This document shows positions 35,741 to 43,817 of a stretch of 64,000 bases of DNA, piece after piece (within the stretch, counting starts at the first letter, position 1; every line of letters begins with the position of its first letter). The position numbers and the translations under genes were made by a program. This DNA comes from Sneathiella sp. HT1-7 (lineage in GTDB: Bacteria > Pseudomonadota > Alphaproteobacteria > Sneathiellales > Sneathiellaceae). Under the pieces are notes generated by a model. It was not told where the DNA came from, did not search any database, and was given only the letters and a program-made list of their open reading frames with translations. The stretch spans positions 310,001 to 374,000 of the forward strand of contig NZ_JAJFZN010000001.1 in the NCBI RefSeq assembly GCF_020731145.1, given 5' to 3'.

Positions 35741-36616
35741 ATGAGTTATCGATCAATTTATCGGCCGGGACTGTTTGACGGTCAATCCATTGTCATCACC
35801 GGTGGCGGCAGCGGGATCGGTCGCTGCACTGCGCATGAACTTGTCTCACTCGGGGCAAAGGTTGCGTTGGTCGGGCGCTCGCTGGAAAAGCTGGAAACGG
35901 TGCAGGCTGAATTGTCCGAAGCTGGTGGTGAGGCCACTATTCATACCTGCGATATCCGCGATGAGGAGGCCGTCAAAGCGACTGTTGCGGAAATCATCGC
36001 ACAACAGGGCGCCATTCATGGCCTTGTCAATAATGCCGGAGGACAGTTCCCCGCCAAGCTTGAAGAAATCACGCTCAAAGGGTGGGATGCAGTCATCAAG
36101 ACCAATCTCACCGGTGGATTCCTGTTCGCGCGGGAATGCTATGTCCAGTGGATGAAGGAAAACGGCGGCGGCCCAATCGTCAATATGGTTGCGGACATGT
36201 GGAATTCCATGCCGGGCATGGGCCATTCTGGCGCCGCGCGCAAAGGCATGGTGAGCTTCACCGAAACGGCGGCACTTGAATGGGCCTCGGCAGGCGTTCG
36301 AGTCAACGCTATCGCCCCCGGCATGATTGTCTCCTCCGGCATGGATACCTATCCGGATTGGTGGAAAGAAAGGGTGACGGCCCGCATTGCCTCCCACCCC
36401 GTGAAGCGAATGGGAACCGAATCGGAAGTTTCCGCTGGCATCATCTACCTGTTGTCTGAAGCGGCCTCTTTCATAACTGGGAGCTGCCTCCGCATTGATG
36501 GTGGCGCACCAAATATCCGCATGAACTGGGACATGCCGGACCACAAGAATAATAAAGCCTTCAATGGCTTTCATCTGACCGACATACCGGCTTTTTTGCG
36601 GGAGAATGAAGAGTGA
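35741..36616 (+). CDS. SDR oxidoreductase (PECR/dienoyl-CoA reductase-like)
   Basis: A 291-residue short-chain dehydrogenase. The NADP-binding motif is TGGGSGIG at 20-27 and NNAGG is present, but the usual YxxxK catalytic pair is replaced by HSGAARKG. This replacement is seen in peroxisomal trans-2-enoyl-CoA reductase (HSGAARAG in human PECR) and 2,4-dienoyl-CoA reductases, so an enoyl- or dienoyl-CoA substrate is likely. The C-terminus GSCLRIDGGAP is standard. The acyl-CoA dehydrogenase gene overlaps its end by 4 bases (GTGA). It lies downstream of the 22-bp palindrome. Confidence 0.9.
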   Translation: MSYRSIYRPGLFDGQSIVITGGGSGIGRCTAHELVSLGAKVALVGRSLEKLETVQAELSEAGGEATIHTCDIRDEEAVKATVAEIIAQQGAIHGLVNNAGGQFPAKLEEITLKGWDAVIKTNLTGGFLFARECYVQWMKENGGGPIVNMVADMWNSMPGMGHSGAARKGMVSFTETAALEWASAGVRVNAIAPGMIVSSGMDTYPDWWKERVTARIASHPVKRMGTESEVSAGIIYLLSEAASFITGSCLRIDGGAPNIRMNWDMPDHKNNKAFNGFHLTDIPAFLRENEE

Positions 36617-37773
36617 TTTACGGAACGGAGCATCAGGAGTTGATCCGCTCTCTCACTAAGTTTATTGATCATGAAATCAACCCATATGTCGATGAGTGGG
36701 AGAAAGACGGCGCCTTCCCCGCCCATGAGCTTTTCAAGAAGCTCGGGCAGCAGGGATTTCTTGGTGTTTGCAAACCGGAGGAATATGGCGGGCTTGGCTT
36801 AGATTATTCCTACAGCCTTGCCGTCTCCGAAACCCTCGGCCATATAAATTGCGGTGGCGTTCCCATGGCTATCGGCGTGCAAACCGATATGGCAACCCCA
36901 GCGATTGCCCGTTTCGGCTCCGACTATGTAAGGGAGACTTACCTCAAACCCGCCATCACCGGCGATTATGTTGCTTGTATCGGGGTCTCGGAACCCGGCG
37001 CAGGATCCGACGTTGCCGCCATTAAAAGCAATGCCCGCAAAGATGGCGATGATTACATCATCAACGGACAGAAAATGTGGATCACCAACGGCGCGCAGGC
37101 TGACTTTATGTGCATGCTGGTCAACACCAGCGATGGCCCCATGCATGAAAGCAAGTCATTGATAGTTGTGCCGATGGACAGCCCCGGCATCACTCTCGCC
37201 CGAAAGCTCGACAAGCTGGGCATGCGCTCATCAGATACGGCGCAGCTTTTTTTCGAGGATGTTCGCGTACCGCAACGGAACCTGATCGGGGAAGAAGGCA
37301 AAGGCTTCACCTACCAAATGATGCAGTTCCAGGAAGAGCGTCTCTGGGCCGCAGGCGCAGGCCTGAAGCCCCTAGAAAAGGCTATTAGTGACGTTATCGA
37401 CTATGCCCAGAGCCGCGAGGCGTTCGGCAAACCGCTAATCGATAATCAGTATATCCATTTCCGTCTTGCGGAGTTGCTGACGGAAGTGGAACAGCTGCGC
37501 TCCCTCGCCTATCGGGCGGTATATAATTACGTGCGCGGGGAGGATGTGACAATGCTGGCCTCGATGGCGAAACTGAAAGTCGGACGCCTGACGCGCGAAA
37601 TTGCCGATGCCTGCCTCCAATATTACGGTGGCATGGGATTCATGAACGAAACGCCTATCACACGGCTCTATCGAGACGGTCGCCTTTCCTCCATCGGTGG
37701 CGGTGCGGATGAAGTAATGCTCGGCATTATCTGCAAATATATGGATACCCTGCCCAAGCAGCGGCGAGGTTAG
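36613..37773 (+). CDS. Acyl-CoA dehydrogenase (AtuD-like)
   Basis: A 386-residue acyl-CoA dehydrogenase translated from a GTG that overlaps the SDR stop. It has VGCIGVSEPGAGSDVAAIKS-type FAD loop (VACIGVSEPGAGSDVAAIKS), NGQKMWITNGAQADFM, and the C-terminal QYYGGMGFMNETPITRLYRD. Segments such as GVPMAIGVQTDMATPAIARFG and SIGGGADEVMLGIICKYM strongly recall citronellyl-CoA dehydrogenase AtuD of pseudomonads, suggesting branched or isoprenoid acyl-CoA substrates. The usual C-terminal glutamate motif is GGGADEVML. The rest of an Atu cluster (geranyl-CoA carboxylase) is absent here. Confidence 0.92.
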   Translation: MIYGTEHQELIRSLTKFIDHEINPYVDEWEKDGAFPAHELFKKLGQQGFLGVCKPEEYGGLGLDYSYSLAVSETLGHINCGGVPMAIGVQTDMATPAIARFGSDYVRETYLKPAITGDYVACIGVSEPGAGSDVAAIKSNARKDGDDYIINGQKMWITNGAQADFMCMLVNTSDGPMHESKSLIVVPMDSPGITLARKLDKLGMRSSDTAQLFFEDVRVPQRNLIGEEGKGFTYQMMQFQEERLWAAGAGLKPLEKAISDVIDYAQSREAFGKPLIDNQYIHFRLAELLTEVEQLRSLAYRAVYNYVRGEDVTMLASMAKLKVGRLTREIADACLQYYGGMGFMNETPITRLYRDGRLSSIGGGADEVMLGIICKYMDTLPKQRRG

Positions 37774-37800
37774 CGCAGATACATTCTGACGGCAGAAATC

Positions 37801-37838
37801 AAAAGACCCGCTCTTCCAATGGAGTAAAGAAGAGCGGG
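37801..37838 (-). terminator. Intrinsic terminator of EF-hand gene
   Basis: Stem CCCGCTCTT (37807-37815) pairs with AAGAGCGGG (37830-37838); on the minus strand it is followed by TCTTTTG. It lies between the convergent acyl-CoA dehydrogenase and EF-hand genes and may stop both. Confidence 0.8.
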
Positions 37839-37876
37839 CCTCGCTTACGCGATGACAAGGGTATCGCGTCTAAAAA

Positions 37877-38401
37877 TCAACTTTTTTTCTTACCGTGTTT
37901 TTTCGACCCCATTTTCTGGAGTTCATCCCCGGAAAGGACGCCGTCATTGTTGCTGTCGGCAGCCTCGAAACGTGCTTCTGATGCCGCGGCAAACTCTTCC
38001 TTGGTTACCGTACCATCTTTATCCTTATCGAGGATTTCAAGCATCCGGGAAGAATGGCGCTCCTTACGCTCTTCACGCTTCATTTCGTGAAAGGCGCGAG
38101 CTTCTTCCTTGTTGATGGTGCCGTTTCCATCCGCATCAATCTTGTCGAAGAATTCCTTCTTTTGAACAGTCATTTCTTCAACACTGATGGTGCCGTTCCC
38201 ATCTTTATCCAGCTTTGAAAACCGCTCTGTGGATTTCGCGGTCATTTCTTCGAACGTGATTTCACCATCCTTGTTCGTGTCCAGCCGTTCAAAAATCCCG
38301 CCCTTATGCGGGCCTTTCGGTGCATCGTCCGTTGCGGCATAGGCAAGAGCGGGAATTGCCAAGGCGGCAATCACAGAACCAATAATAATCTTACGTTTCA
38401 T
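37877..38401 (-). CDS. Exported EF-hand calcium-binding protein
   Basis: A 174-residue periplasmic or secreted protein with a signal peptide (cleavage likely after LAYA near residue 22) and five EF-hand loops: residues 41-52, 65-76, 89-100, 125-136 and 149-160, each of the DxNxDGxIxxxE type with all calcium ligands present. A basic tail (KKHGKKKS) follows. Calmodulin-like exported proteins of this kind are common in marine alphaproteobacteria; function is usually unknown, with calcium buffering or envelope signalling as options. It is divergent from the TetR gene. Confidence 0.93.
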   Translation of the reverse strand: MKRKIIIGSVIAALAIPALAYAATDDAPKGPHKGGIFERLDTNKDGEITFEEMTAKSTERFSKLDKDGNGTISVEEMTVQKKEFFDKIDADGNGTINKEEARAFHEMKREERKERHSSRMLEILDKDKDGTVTKEEFAAASEARFEAADSNNDGVLSGDELQKMGSKKHGKKKS

Positions 38402-38508
38402 TACTCAAGTCTCCTTCATTGGTTTGACTTACCTATTCAACGAACTCCGAAATATGTTTCCGTCGGAAAAAGAAAATTAATTTTTCAGGATATCTGAGAA
38501 AAATATAT

Positions 38509-38521
38509 TGAACATAGTTCA
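38509..38521. promoter_or_regulatory. TetR operator candidate over -35
   Basis: TGAACATAGTTCA is a perfect 5-3-5 palindrome. It overlaps the -35 hexamer TTGAAC of a promoter whose -10 would be GATAAT (38530-38535), 24 bases before the TetR start. Autorepression by TetR and co-control of the two downstream hotdog genes is likely. Confidence 0.55.
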
Positions 38522-38558
38522 TTTATATGGATAATGTTTATTATTCGGAGGCACAGTT

Positions 38559-39188
38559 ATGAATGACGTGCAAAAAAAGCGAAGGCGCGCTGAAAGTCTG
38601 GCGAAGTTCAAGCGGCAGCATATTCTTGCCGCAGCGCGCCGGATTTTCGACGCAGAAGGAACAAGCGGCCTCAATATGCGGGCCATTGCAAAGGAAGCCG
38701 GCTATTCACTAGGGGCAGCCTACAGCTATTTCCGCACCAAGGAAGAAATCGAAGTTGAATTACTAGCCGTCATTCTTGGCGAGGTGACACGCCATATCAA
38801 AGCAACCCTTCCGCACCAATCCGGCAACAGAGGCACGCAGGCATTCTCAATTTTTTCGACCTATTTTCGGGAGCGGCCGGAAACTCGCAGGCTCTTCCTT
38901 GTATCTATCGCCGGGTTAGGTGAGAAATCAGACGACATCCCTGCCTCCACTCGGAAAGAGCTGAACAGCCGTCTGCTTAGCCTGATGGGCCTGCTGGCAA
39001 ATGATTTGCATCAACGGACTCCGGCCTCTGCCGCCCACGCTCAGGAGGAAACAACAGATTTCGTCACTTATCTGCTGGGACTGATGATACTCGAAAGCGG
39101 CAATTGCCTTAAATTGCTGAACCAAAACAGTCAAGAAATGGTCGACCGCCATGGTAAACGGATGCTATTAAGAGTGACCCAACAATAA
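38559..39188 (+). CDS. TetR/AcrR family regulator
   Basis: A 209-residue TetR-family repressor. The N-terminal helix-turn-helix covers residues 17-62: RQHILAAARRIFDAEGTSGLN, MRAIAKEAGYSLGAAYSYFRTKEEI. The C-terminal ligand domain is diverged, as expected. GGAGG precedes the ATG. The adjacent downstream hotdog genes suggest that the ligand is an acyl-CoA or fatty acid and that the regulator controls a three-gene operon. A perfect palindrome covers its own -35 region. Confidence 0.93.
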   Translation: MNDVQKKRRRAESLAKFKRQHILAAARRIFDAEGTSGLNMRAIAKEAGYSLGAAYSYFRTKEEIEVELLAVILGEVTRHIKATLPHQSGNRGTQAFSIFSTYFRERPETRRLFLVSIAGLGEKSDDIPASTRKELNSRLLSLMGLLANDLHQRTPASAAHAQEETTDFVTYLLGLMILESGNCLKLLNQNSQEMVDRHGKRMLLRVTQQ

Positions 39189-39225
39189 GAACAACAAGTA
39201 AGTGTATGGACAGGAGCCCCCCTTA

Positions 39226-39660
39226 ATGAGCGGTTATATGGAGAGCTATCGCGGTCAGGTACTGACGCGAGAATGCGATCTTCTGGGACATATGAATATT
39301 CAATATTACGGTTCCCGCATCAGTGTGGCGATGTGCAATATGTTTTATGTCATCGGCCTGGACCCTGAGGACTTGAAAAACGGCAAGCGAGGCCTCGCTG
39401 TTGTGCAGCAGGACTCCCGCTATGTCGCAGAGCTCCATGCAGGCGACATCATTCATATGGAAAGCGCGGTTGTTGGAAGTTCGGAAAAGACTGTTACCTT
39501 CGATCACCGTCTCTATGACAGTGCAACCGGTGCTCTTGTATTTTCGAGCAGGATGACATCAGCCTATATGGATCTTGAAAGCCGCAAGGCTATCTCCTTA
39601 AGCAACGCGATCCGACAAAAGGTCAATGATCTAATGACCAATGGGGAGGATGCAGCATGA
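39226..39660 (+). CDS. Hotdog-fold acyl-CoA thioesterase-like protein
   Basis: A 144-residue single hotdog domain of the 4-hydroxybenzoyl-CoA thioesterase type: RECDLLGHMNIQYYGSRISVA contains the catalytic-helix acidic residue and HMN motif, followed by SRYVAELHAGDIIHM. The ATG at 39226 follows GGAG; a GTG at 39202 is in frame but has no ribosome-binding site. Its stop overlaps the start of the next gene by 4 bases (ATGA), so the two are co-translated. It is related to the two domains of that next protein, suggesting duplication. Confidence 0.88.
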   Translation: MSGYMESYRGQVLTRECDLLGHMNIQYYGSRISVAMCNMFYVIGLDPEDLKNGKRGLAVVQQDSRYVAELHAGDIIHMESAVVGSSEKTVTFDHRLYDSATGALVFSSRMTSAYMDLESRKAISLSNAIRQKVNDLMTNGEDAA

Positions 39661-40559
39661 ACAAGCTTCTTTCTCTCTATCGCGGCGGTGTCGAGGCCTG
39701 GGAATGCGACCAGATGCGCCATATGAATGTGCAGTTTTATATGTCGAAAGCCTCCGACGCCTTTGCCCATCTACAAAATACGCTTGGTCTCTCCCCTGCG
39801 CTTATCCGCTCTACCCGCAAGGGCCTTCGATTCAAAACCATTCGTACGCAGTATAAATCAGAGGTGCATGTGGGCACGCCGCTCTATGGCCTCGGCGGTG
39901 TGCGGGAGGTATCGGGCGATCTGATTGTCGGCTTTATCCATATTTTCAATGCGATCAATGACGGGCTATCGGCGGTTTATGAATTTACCGCCGACTATGC
40001 GGACTATGACACGGACGCATCTCTGCCCCTGCCTGATGAGGTTAGGACAGCCGCAGAGGAGCTTGTAGATCCGCATACGGAGAGTTTTCAGCTAAAACCC
40101 TTCGCCGGCACTTTCATGCCGGACCGTCCGCTCAATCATATGTTTGACAGCGCGCGCGGTTCCGTGGATGTTTGGGAATGTGATCAGTTTGACCATATGG
40201 AGATGCGGCATATCGTAGGCTATTTCTCTGATGCAGCAACTCATATTATAAACGAAGTCGGTCTCACACGGGAAGTTATCCGTAGCCGCAATCTCGGGTC
40301 AGCGGCACTAGACTACCATTCGGAATTCCACGCACCGATCAGGAAGTCCACCGCGATCTTGCTTAAAAGCGGGCTTATCGACGCGGAGGGAAAGTTATTC
40401 CGTTTTGGCCATAACCTATTTGATATGGACACAGGCAAATTGGCAGTCACAACCACTGTCATTGGTTGCTATTTTGATATGGCAACGCGAAAATCCGTTC
40501 CCATTCCAAAAGAATTTACGGATTACCCTGCGGGTAAACTGCTTAAAGAGCAGATGTAA
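39657..40559 (+). CDS. Tandem double-hotdog thioesterase-like protein
   Basis: A 300-residue protein of two hotdog domains. Domain 1 (residues 5-145) has WECDQMRHMNVQFYMSKASDA and domain 2 (165-295) has WECDQFDHMEMRHIVGYFSDA; both keep the D..HM signature of 4HBT thioesterases. The two domains could form an intramolecular dimer. Similar domains occur in betainyl-CoA thioesterases, but the substrate here is unknown. The gene overlaps its single-domain neighbour by 4 bases and belongs to the TetR-controlled group. Confidence 0.87.
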   Translation: MNKLLSLYRGGVEAWECDQMRHMNVQFYMSKASDAFAHLQNTLGLSPALIRSTRKGLRFKTIRTQYKSEVHVGTPLYGLGGVREVSGDLIVGFIHIFNAINDGLSAVYEFTADYADYDTDASLPLPDEVRTAAEELVDPHTESFQLKPFAGTFMPDRPLNHMFDSARGSVDVWECDQFDHMEMRHIVGYFSDAATHIINEVGLTREVIRSRNLGSAALDYHSEFHAPIRKSTAILLKSGLIDAEGKLFRFGHNLFDMDTGKLAVTTTVIGCYFDMATRKSVPIPKEFTDYPAGKLLKEQM

Positions 40560-40627
40560 AGCACTTCTTAAGGAAAATAAAAAGCACCGAGACCTATTCG
40601 AAGCTTCGGCGACTACACATAACGAAA

Positions 40628-40653
40628 CGGGGAGTTTTACGTAAAACTCCCCG
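40628..40653. repeat. 26-bp perfect palindrome
   Basis: CGGGGAGTTTTAC (40628-40640) is followed at once by its exact reverse complement (40641-40653). It lies between the convergent hotdog and acyl-CoA dehydrogenase genes. As RNA it makes a stable hairpin, but no T-run follows on either strand, so a simple terminator role is not assured. It contains TTTTACGTAAAA at its centre. Confidence 0.7.
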
Positions 40654-40689
40654 ACGCGTACGATGCTGAAACATCTTATATTGTCAGAC

Positions 40690-40720
40690 CTTATCGCCCT
40701 TATAGACTTCGGGCGATAAG
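40690..40720 (-). repeat. Hairpin spanning the stop codon of the acyl-CoA dehydrogenase gene
   Basis: CTTATCGCCC (40690-40699) and GGGCGATAAG (40711-40720) form a perfect 10-bp stem with the TAA stop in the loop. The right arm lies within the last codons of the acyl-CoA dehydrogenase. Confidence 0.6.
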
Positions 40721-41836
40721 CTCTTTCATGATTTCATTAGTACCGCCATAGATGCGTTGCACACGGGCATCGGCATAGGACCTGGCGACACGGAATTCCC
40801 ACATAAAGCCATAACCGCCATGAAGTTGCAGGCACTCATCGATAACCTTGTTTTCAATATCGGAGCACCAGTATTTCGCCATGGCCGCCGTCGCAACGTC
40901 CAGCTGACCTTTCAGCAACTCCTCAATACATTTATCGACGAAGACCCGTGCGATCTGAACCTGTGTCTTCTGTTCGGCCAGTTTAAATCGGGAATTCTGG
41001 AACTCTATAATATTCTTGCCGAAGGCGCTGCGGTCCTTGGTATATTCGATCGTTTCTTCGAGAACCGCCTCCATTGTCGCTGTGGCACCGATGGCGATCT
41101 GAAGCCGCTCCCATGCGAGTTCCTGCATCAGGCAGAAGAAGCCCTTGCCTTCCCCACCAAGCATATTGCTGGCCGGAACGCGGACATCATCGAAGAAAAG
41201 CTCCGCTGTGTCCTGCGCCTTGAGGCCCAGCTTATCGAGATTACGACCCTTCTCAAAACCGGGTGTATCCGCTTCGACCAGAAACAAAGACGTGCCCTTC
41301 GCGCCCGCGGTTGGGTCAGTCTTAGTCACAACGATCACCAAATCGCACATATAGCCATTGGTAATAAAGGTTTTAGAGCCGTTTATAATATAATCATCAC
41401 CGTCCTTTACGGCACGGGTTTTCACGCCCTGCAAATCGGAGCCTGCGCCAGGTTCCGTCATGGCAATCGCGCCAATCATCTCTCCGGTCGCCAATTTTGG
41501 GAGGTACTTCTTTTTCTGCTCCTCAGTGCCGTAATTAAAAATATAGGGCGCAACAATCTCGGAATGCAGGCCAAACCCGGGGCCAGTTGTACCGGCGCGC
41601 GCCTGCTCTTCCATCATGATAATGCTATAGAGTTTATCTGCACCGGCACCACCATACTCCTCAGGGATTGGCATGCACAGAAGACCCTGCTTACCCGCTT
41701 CCCGCCAAGCATCGCGGCTCACCTGACCGTCTTTCTCCCACTGGGCGTGATGCGGAGTGATATGTTCCTCGTAAAACCGGCGAACTGATTCCCGGAAAAT
41801 ATTGTGTTCTTCGCTGAAAATGCTTCTTTCGATCAT
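40700..41836 (-). CDS. Acyl-CoA dehydrogenase (long-chain, ACADL-like)
   Basis: A 378-residue acyl-CoA dehydrogenase resembling long-chain enzymes (LCAD). Motifs: YSIIMMEEQARAG, IGAIAMTEPGAGSDLQGVKT as FAD loop, GSKTFITNGYMCDLVIVVTK, WERLQIAIGATA, and a C-terminal QLHGGYGFMWEFRVARSYAD with RIYGGTNEIMKELIARSL. The ATG at 41836 follows AAGGTGGCGAG; the longer frame to 41887 runs into the promoter. An inverted repeat at 41880-41896 lies about 50 bases upstream. It would catalyse the first step of beta-oxidation of long acyl-CoAs. Confidence 0.94.
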   Translation of the reverse strand: MIERSIFSEEHNIFRESVRRFYEEHITPHHAQWEKDGQVSRDAWREAGKQGLLCMPIPEEYGGAGADKLYSIIMMEEQARAGTTGPGFGLHSEIVAPYIFNYGTEEQKKKYLPKLATGEMIGAIAMTEPGAGSDLQGVKTRAVKDGDDYIINGSKTFITNGYMCDLVIVVTKTDPTAGAKGTSLFLVEADTPGFEKGRNLDKLGLKAQDTAELFFDDVRVPASNMLGGEGKGFFCLMQELAWERLQIAIGATATMEAVLEETIEYTKDRSAFGKNIIEFQNSRFKLAEQKTQVQIARVFVDKCIEELLKGQLDVATAAMAKYWCSDIENKVIDECLQLHGGYGFMWEFRVARSYADARVQRIYGGTNEIMKELIARSL

Positions 41837-41879
41837 CTCGCCACCTTTGTTTTTAATTTTAGTGCGATTTTTCCCTGCA

Positions 41880-41896
41880 ATTGACATTTTGTCAAT
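41880..41896. promoter_or_regulatory. Inverted repeat / possible operator
   Basis: ATTGAC and GTCAAT flank five bases (ATTGACATTTTGTCAAT). On the minus strand this contains TTGACA, a consensus -35, for the acyl-CoA dehydrogenase gene starting at 41836. A repressor bound here would block that promoter. It is unlike the MerR and TetR palindromes of the window. Confidence 0.4.
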
Positions 41897-41978
41897 TTGA
41901 TCATGAAGTTTAACGAGCTGCCCTGTCAGATACCACTAAAAAGTAGATAGCCAGCCGCGTTTTGTACCTCACGAAATA

Positions 41979-42001
41979 AAGGCGGGATCAAGCCCCGCCT
42001 T
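41979..42001 (-). terminator. Terminator of the fadA-fadN-dmdC-like operon
   Basis: Stem AAGGCGGG (41979-41986) pairs with CCCGCCTT (41994-42001); on the minus strand TTTATTTCG follows. It lies 14 bases after the stop of the 596-residue acyl-CoA dehydrogenase. Confidence 0.7.
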
Positions 42002-42014
42002 CAGATTCCTTAAA

Positions 42015-43805
42015 CTAGAAAGCTTCCGCATCCAGTTCCATCATGGTTTTTGATCCGGCGCTCATCTTCACGAGGAGGGAGGAAACATCCGGGATCATGC
42101 GCTCAAAGAAGAAACGCGCGGTGACCAGCTTGGTGTTATAGAATTCCGGATCATCTGTTCCTTCCGCAAGTTTCGCTTTAGCGATCTTCGCCATCTGCGC
42201 CCACATAAAGCCAAGCGCAACAAGACCAAACATCCGGAGATACTCGGTTGAAGCTGCGCCGGCTTCATCGGGGTTTTTCATCCCCTTCTCGCCGATAAGC
42301 GCTGTACCTTGCTGCAACTTCGCAAAGGCTTTGGCCAACGGCATGACAAATTCCTTCTGTTCAGGATCCATCATATTTTCCTGGATGAAGGCGTCCACCG
42401 GATGGAAGAACTGGCGGAGGTTTCGGCCCAAATTCTGAGGCAACTTACGCCCCACAAGATCCAGCGCCTGAATGCCGTTCGCTCCTTCATAAATCTGGGT
42501 AATGCGAGCATCGCGAACAAACTGCTCCATCCCCCATTCATGAATATAGCCATGACCGCCATAACACTGCATTGCGGTCGCGGCGAGTTCGAACCCCATG
42601 TCGGTGAAGTAGGCCTTGATAACCGGCGTTAAGAGTCCAAGTGCCTCGTCGGCTGCGCGGCGTCCCTCTTCATCGGGGTGTTTTTCCACCATATCGACCT
42701 GCAACCCGGCCCAGAGACCGAGGGCACGCGCGCCTTCTGTAAAGGCGCGGATCATCAAAAGGTTCCGGCGGATGTCGGGATGTACGATAATCGGATCAGC
42801 GGATTTATCCGGTGCTTTGACGCCCGAGATGGAGCGGCCCTGCAAACGATCTTTCGCATAAATAACCGCATTCTGATAGGCAACTTCAGCTTGGCTGAGA
42901 CCCTGAATCCCAACGCCCAGCCGGGCGGCATTCATCATGGTGAACATGGCCCGCATACCTTTATGCTTCTCGCCCAGCAACCAACCTGTCGCATCATCAT
43001 AGTTCATGACACAGGTGGAGTTGCCGTGGATACCCATCTTGTGCTCAATTGAGCCACATTCAACCCCGTTGCGCGTCGCCGGGTTTCCATTTTCGTCCAA
43101 CAAGAACTTCGGTACAATAAAAAGAGAGACGCCTTTGATCCCATCCGGTCCTCCCGGAATTTTGGCAAGCACGAGATGGACGATATTGTCCGCCATGTCA
43201 TGCTCACCGGCGGAAATAAAGATCTTCGTACCGGTTACCTTGTAGCTGCCATCGTCTTGAGGCACTGCCTTGGTACGCATAAGGCCCAAGTCCGTCCCGC
43301 AATGCGGCTCGGTCAGGTTCATGGTGCCGGTCCAGTCGCCGCTCACCATTTTCGGAAGCCATGTCTGCTTCTGCTCATCAGTGCCGTGCTTATGGATCGC
43401 GGCATACGCCCCATGGGTCAGGCCCGGATACATGCCGAACGCCATATTGGCAGCGCTCATCATCTCGGCGAAGGCAATGCCGACAACATGGGGCAACCCC
43501 TGCCCACCATATTCCGGATCGGCATCAAGCCCCATCCAGCCCGCAGCGCGATATTCGTCATAGGCTTCCTTGAAACCGGTCGGGGTTGTTACTTCGCCAT
43601 CTTTCCAAGTGCAACCTTCCTTGTCACCAACCAGATTGAGCGGCTGGATAACCTCGCTCATCAATTTACCGCCCTCCTCGAGGATAGCATCGATCATATC
43701 GGGCGTCGCGTCTTCGAACCCCGGCATGTTGGTCATCTTGTCGAGACCCAAAAGGTCGTTGAGGACAAATTTGAAGTCTTTTACCGGTGCGTTATAAACA
43801 GGCAT
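42015..43805 (-). CDS. Long acyl-CoA dehydrogenase (DmdC/FadE5-like)
   Basis: A 596-residue acyl-CoA dehydrogenase of the extended family with an extra C-terminal domain, as in FadE5 and in 3-methylmercaptopropionyl-CoA dehydrogenase DmdC. It starts MPVYNAPVKDFKFVLNDLL and has GTMNLTEPHCGTDLGLMRTK as FAD loop, KGVSLFIVPKFL, GIQGLSQAEVAYQNA, and QCYGGHGYIHEWGMEQFVRD with TQIYEGANGIQALDLVGRK. DmdC versus general fatty acyl-CoA use cannot be told apart by eye. It is the third gene of an operon after thiolase and the hydratase/dehydrogenase fusion (12-base gap), which favours a general beta-oxidation role. Confidence 0.93.
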   Translation of the reverse strand: MPVYNAPVKDFKFVLNDLLGLDKMTNMPGFEDATPDMIDAILEEGGKLMSEVIQPLNLVGDKEGCTWKDGEVTTPTGFKEAYDEYRAAGWMGLDADPEYGGQGLPHVVGIAFAEMMSAANMAFGMYPGLTHGAYAAIHKHGTDEQKQTWLPKMVSGDWTGTMNLTEPHCGTDLGLMRTKAVPQDDGSYKVTGTKIFISAGEHDMADNIVHLVLAKIPGGPDGIKGVSLFIVPKFLLDENGNPATRNGVECGSIEHKMGIHGNSTCVMNYDDATGWLLGEKHKGMRAMFTMMNAARLGVGIQGLSQAEVAYQNAVIYAKDRLQGRSISGVKAPDKSADPIIVHPDIRRNLLMIRAFTEGARALGLWAGLQVDMVEKHPDEEGRRAADEALGLLTPVIKAYFTDMGFELAATAMQCYGGHGYIHEWGMEQFVRDARITQIYEGANGIQALDLVGRKLPQNLGRNLRQFFHPVDAFIQENMMDPEQKEFVMPLAKAFAKLQQGTALIGEKGMKNPDEAGAASTEYLRMFGLVALGFMWAQMAKIAKAKLAEGTDDPEFYNTKLVTARFFFERMIPDVSSLLVKMSAGSKTMMELDAEAF

Positions 43806-43817
43806 CTCGATACTCCC

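Noticed and set aside
40757-41788. 343-codon plus-strand reading frame
   Set aside because: It is antisense to the long-chain acyl-CoA dehydrogenase gene, whose protein has all family motifs; the frame shows no family resemblance.
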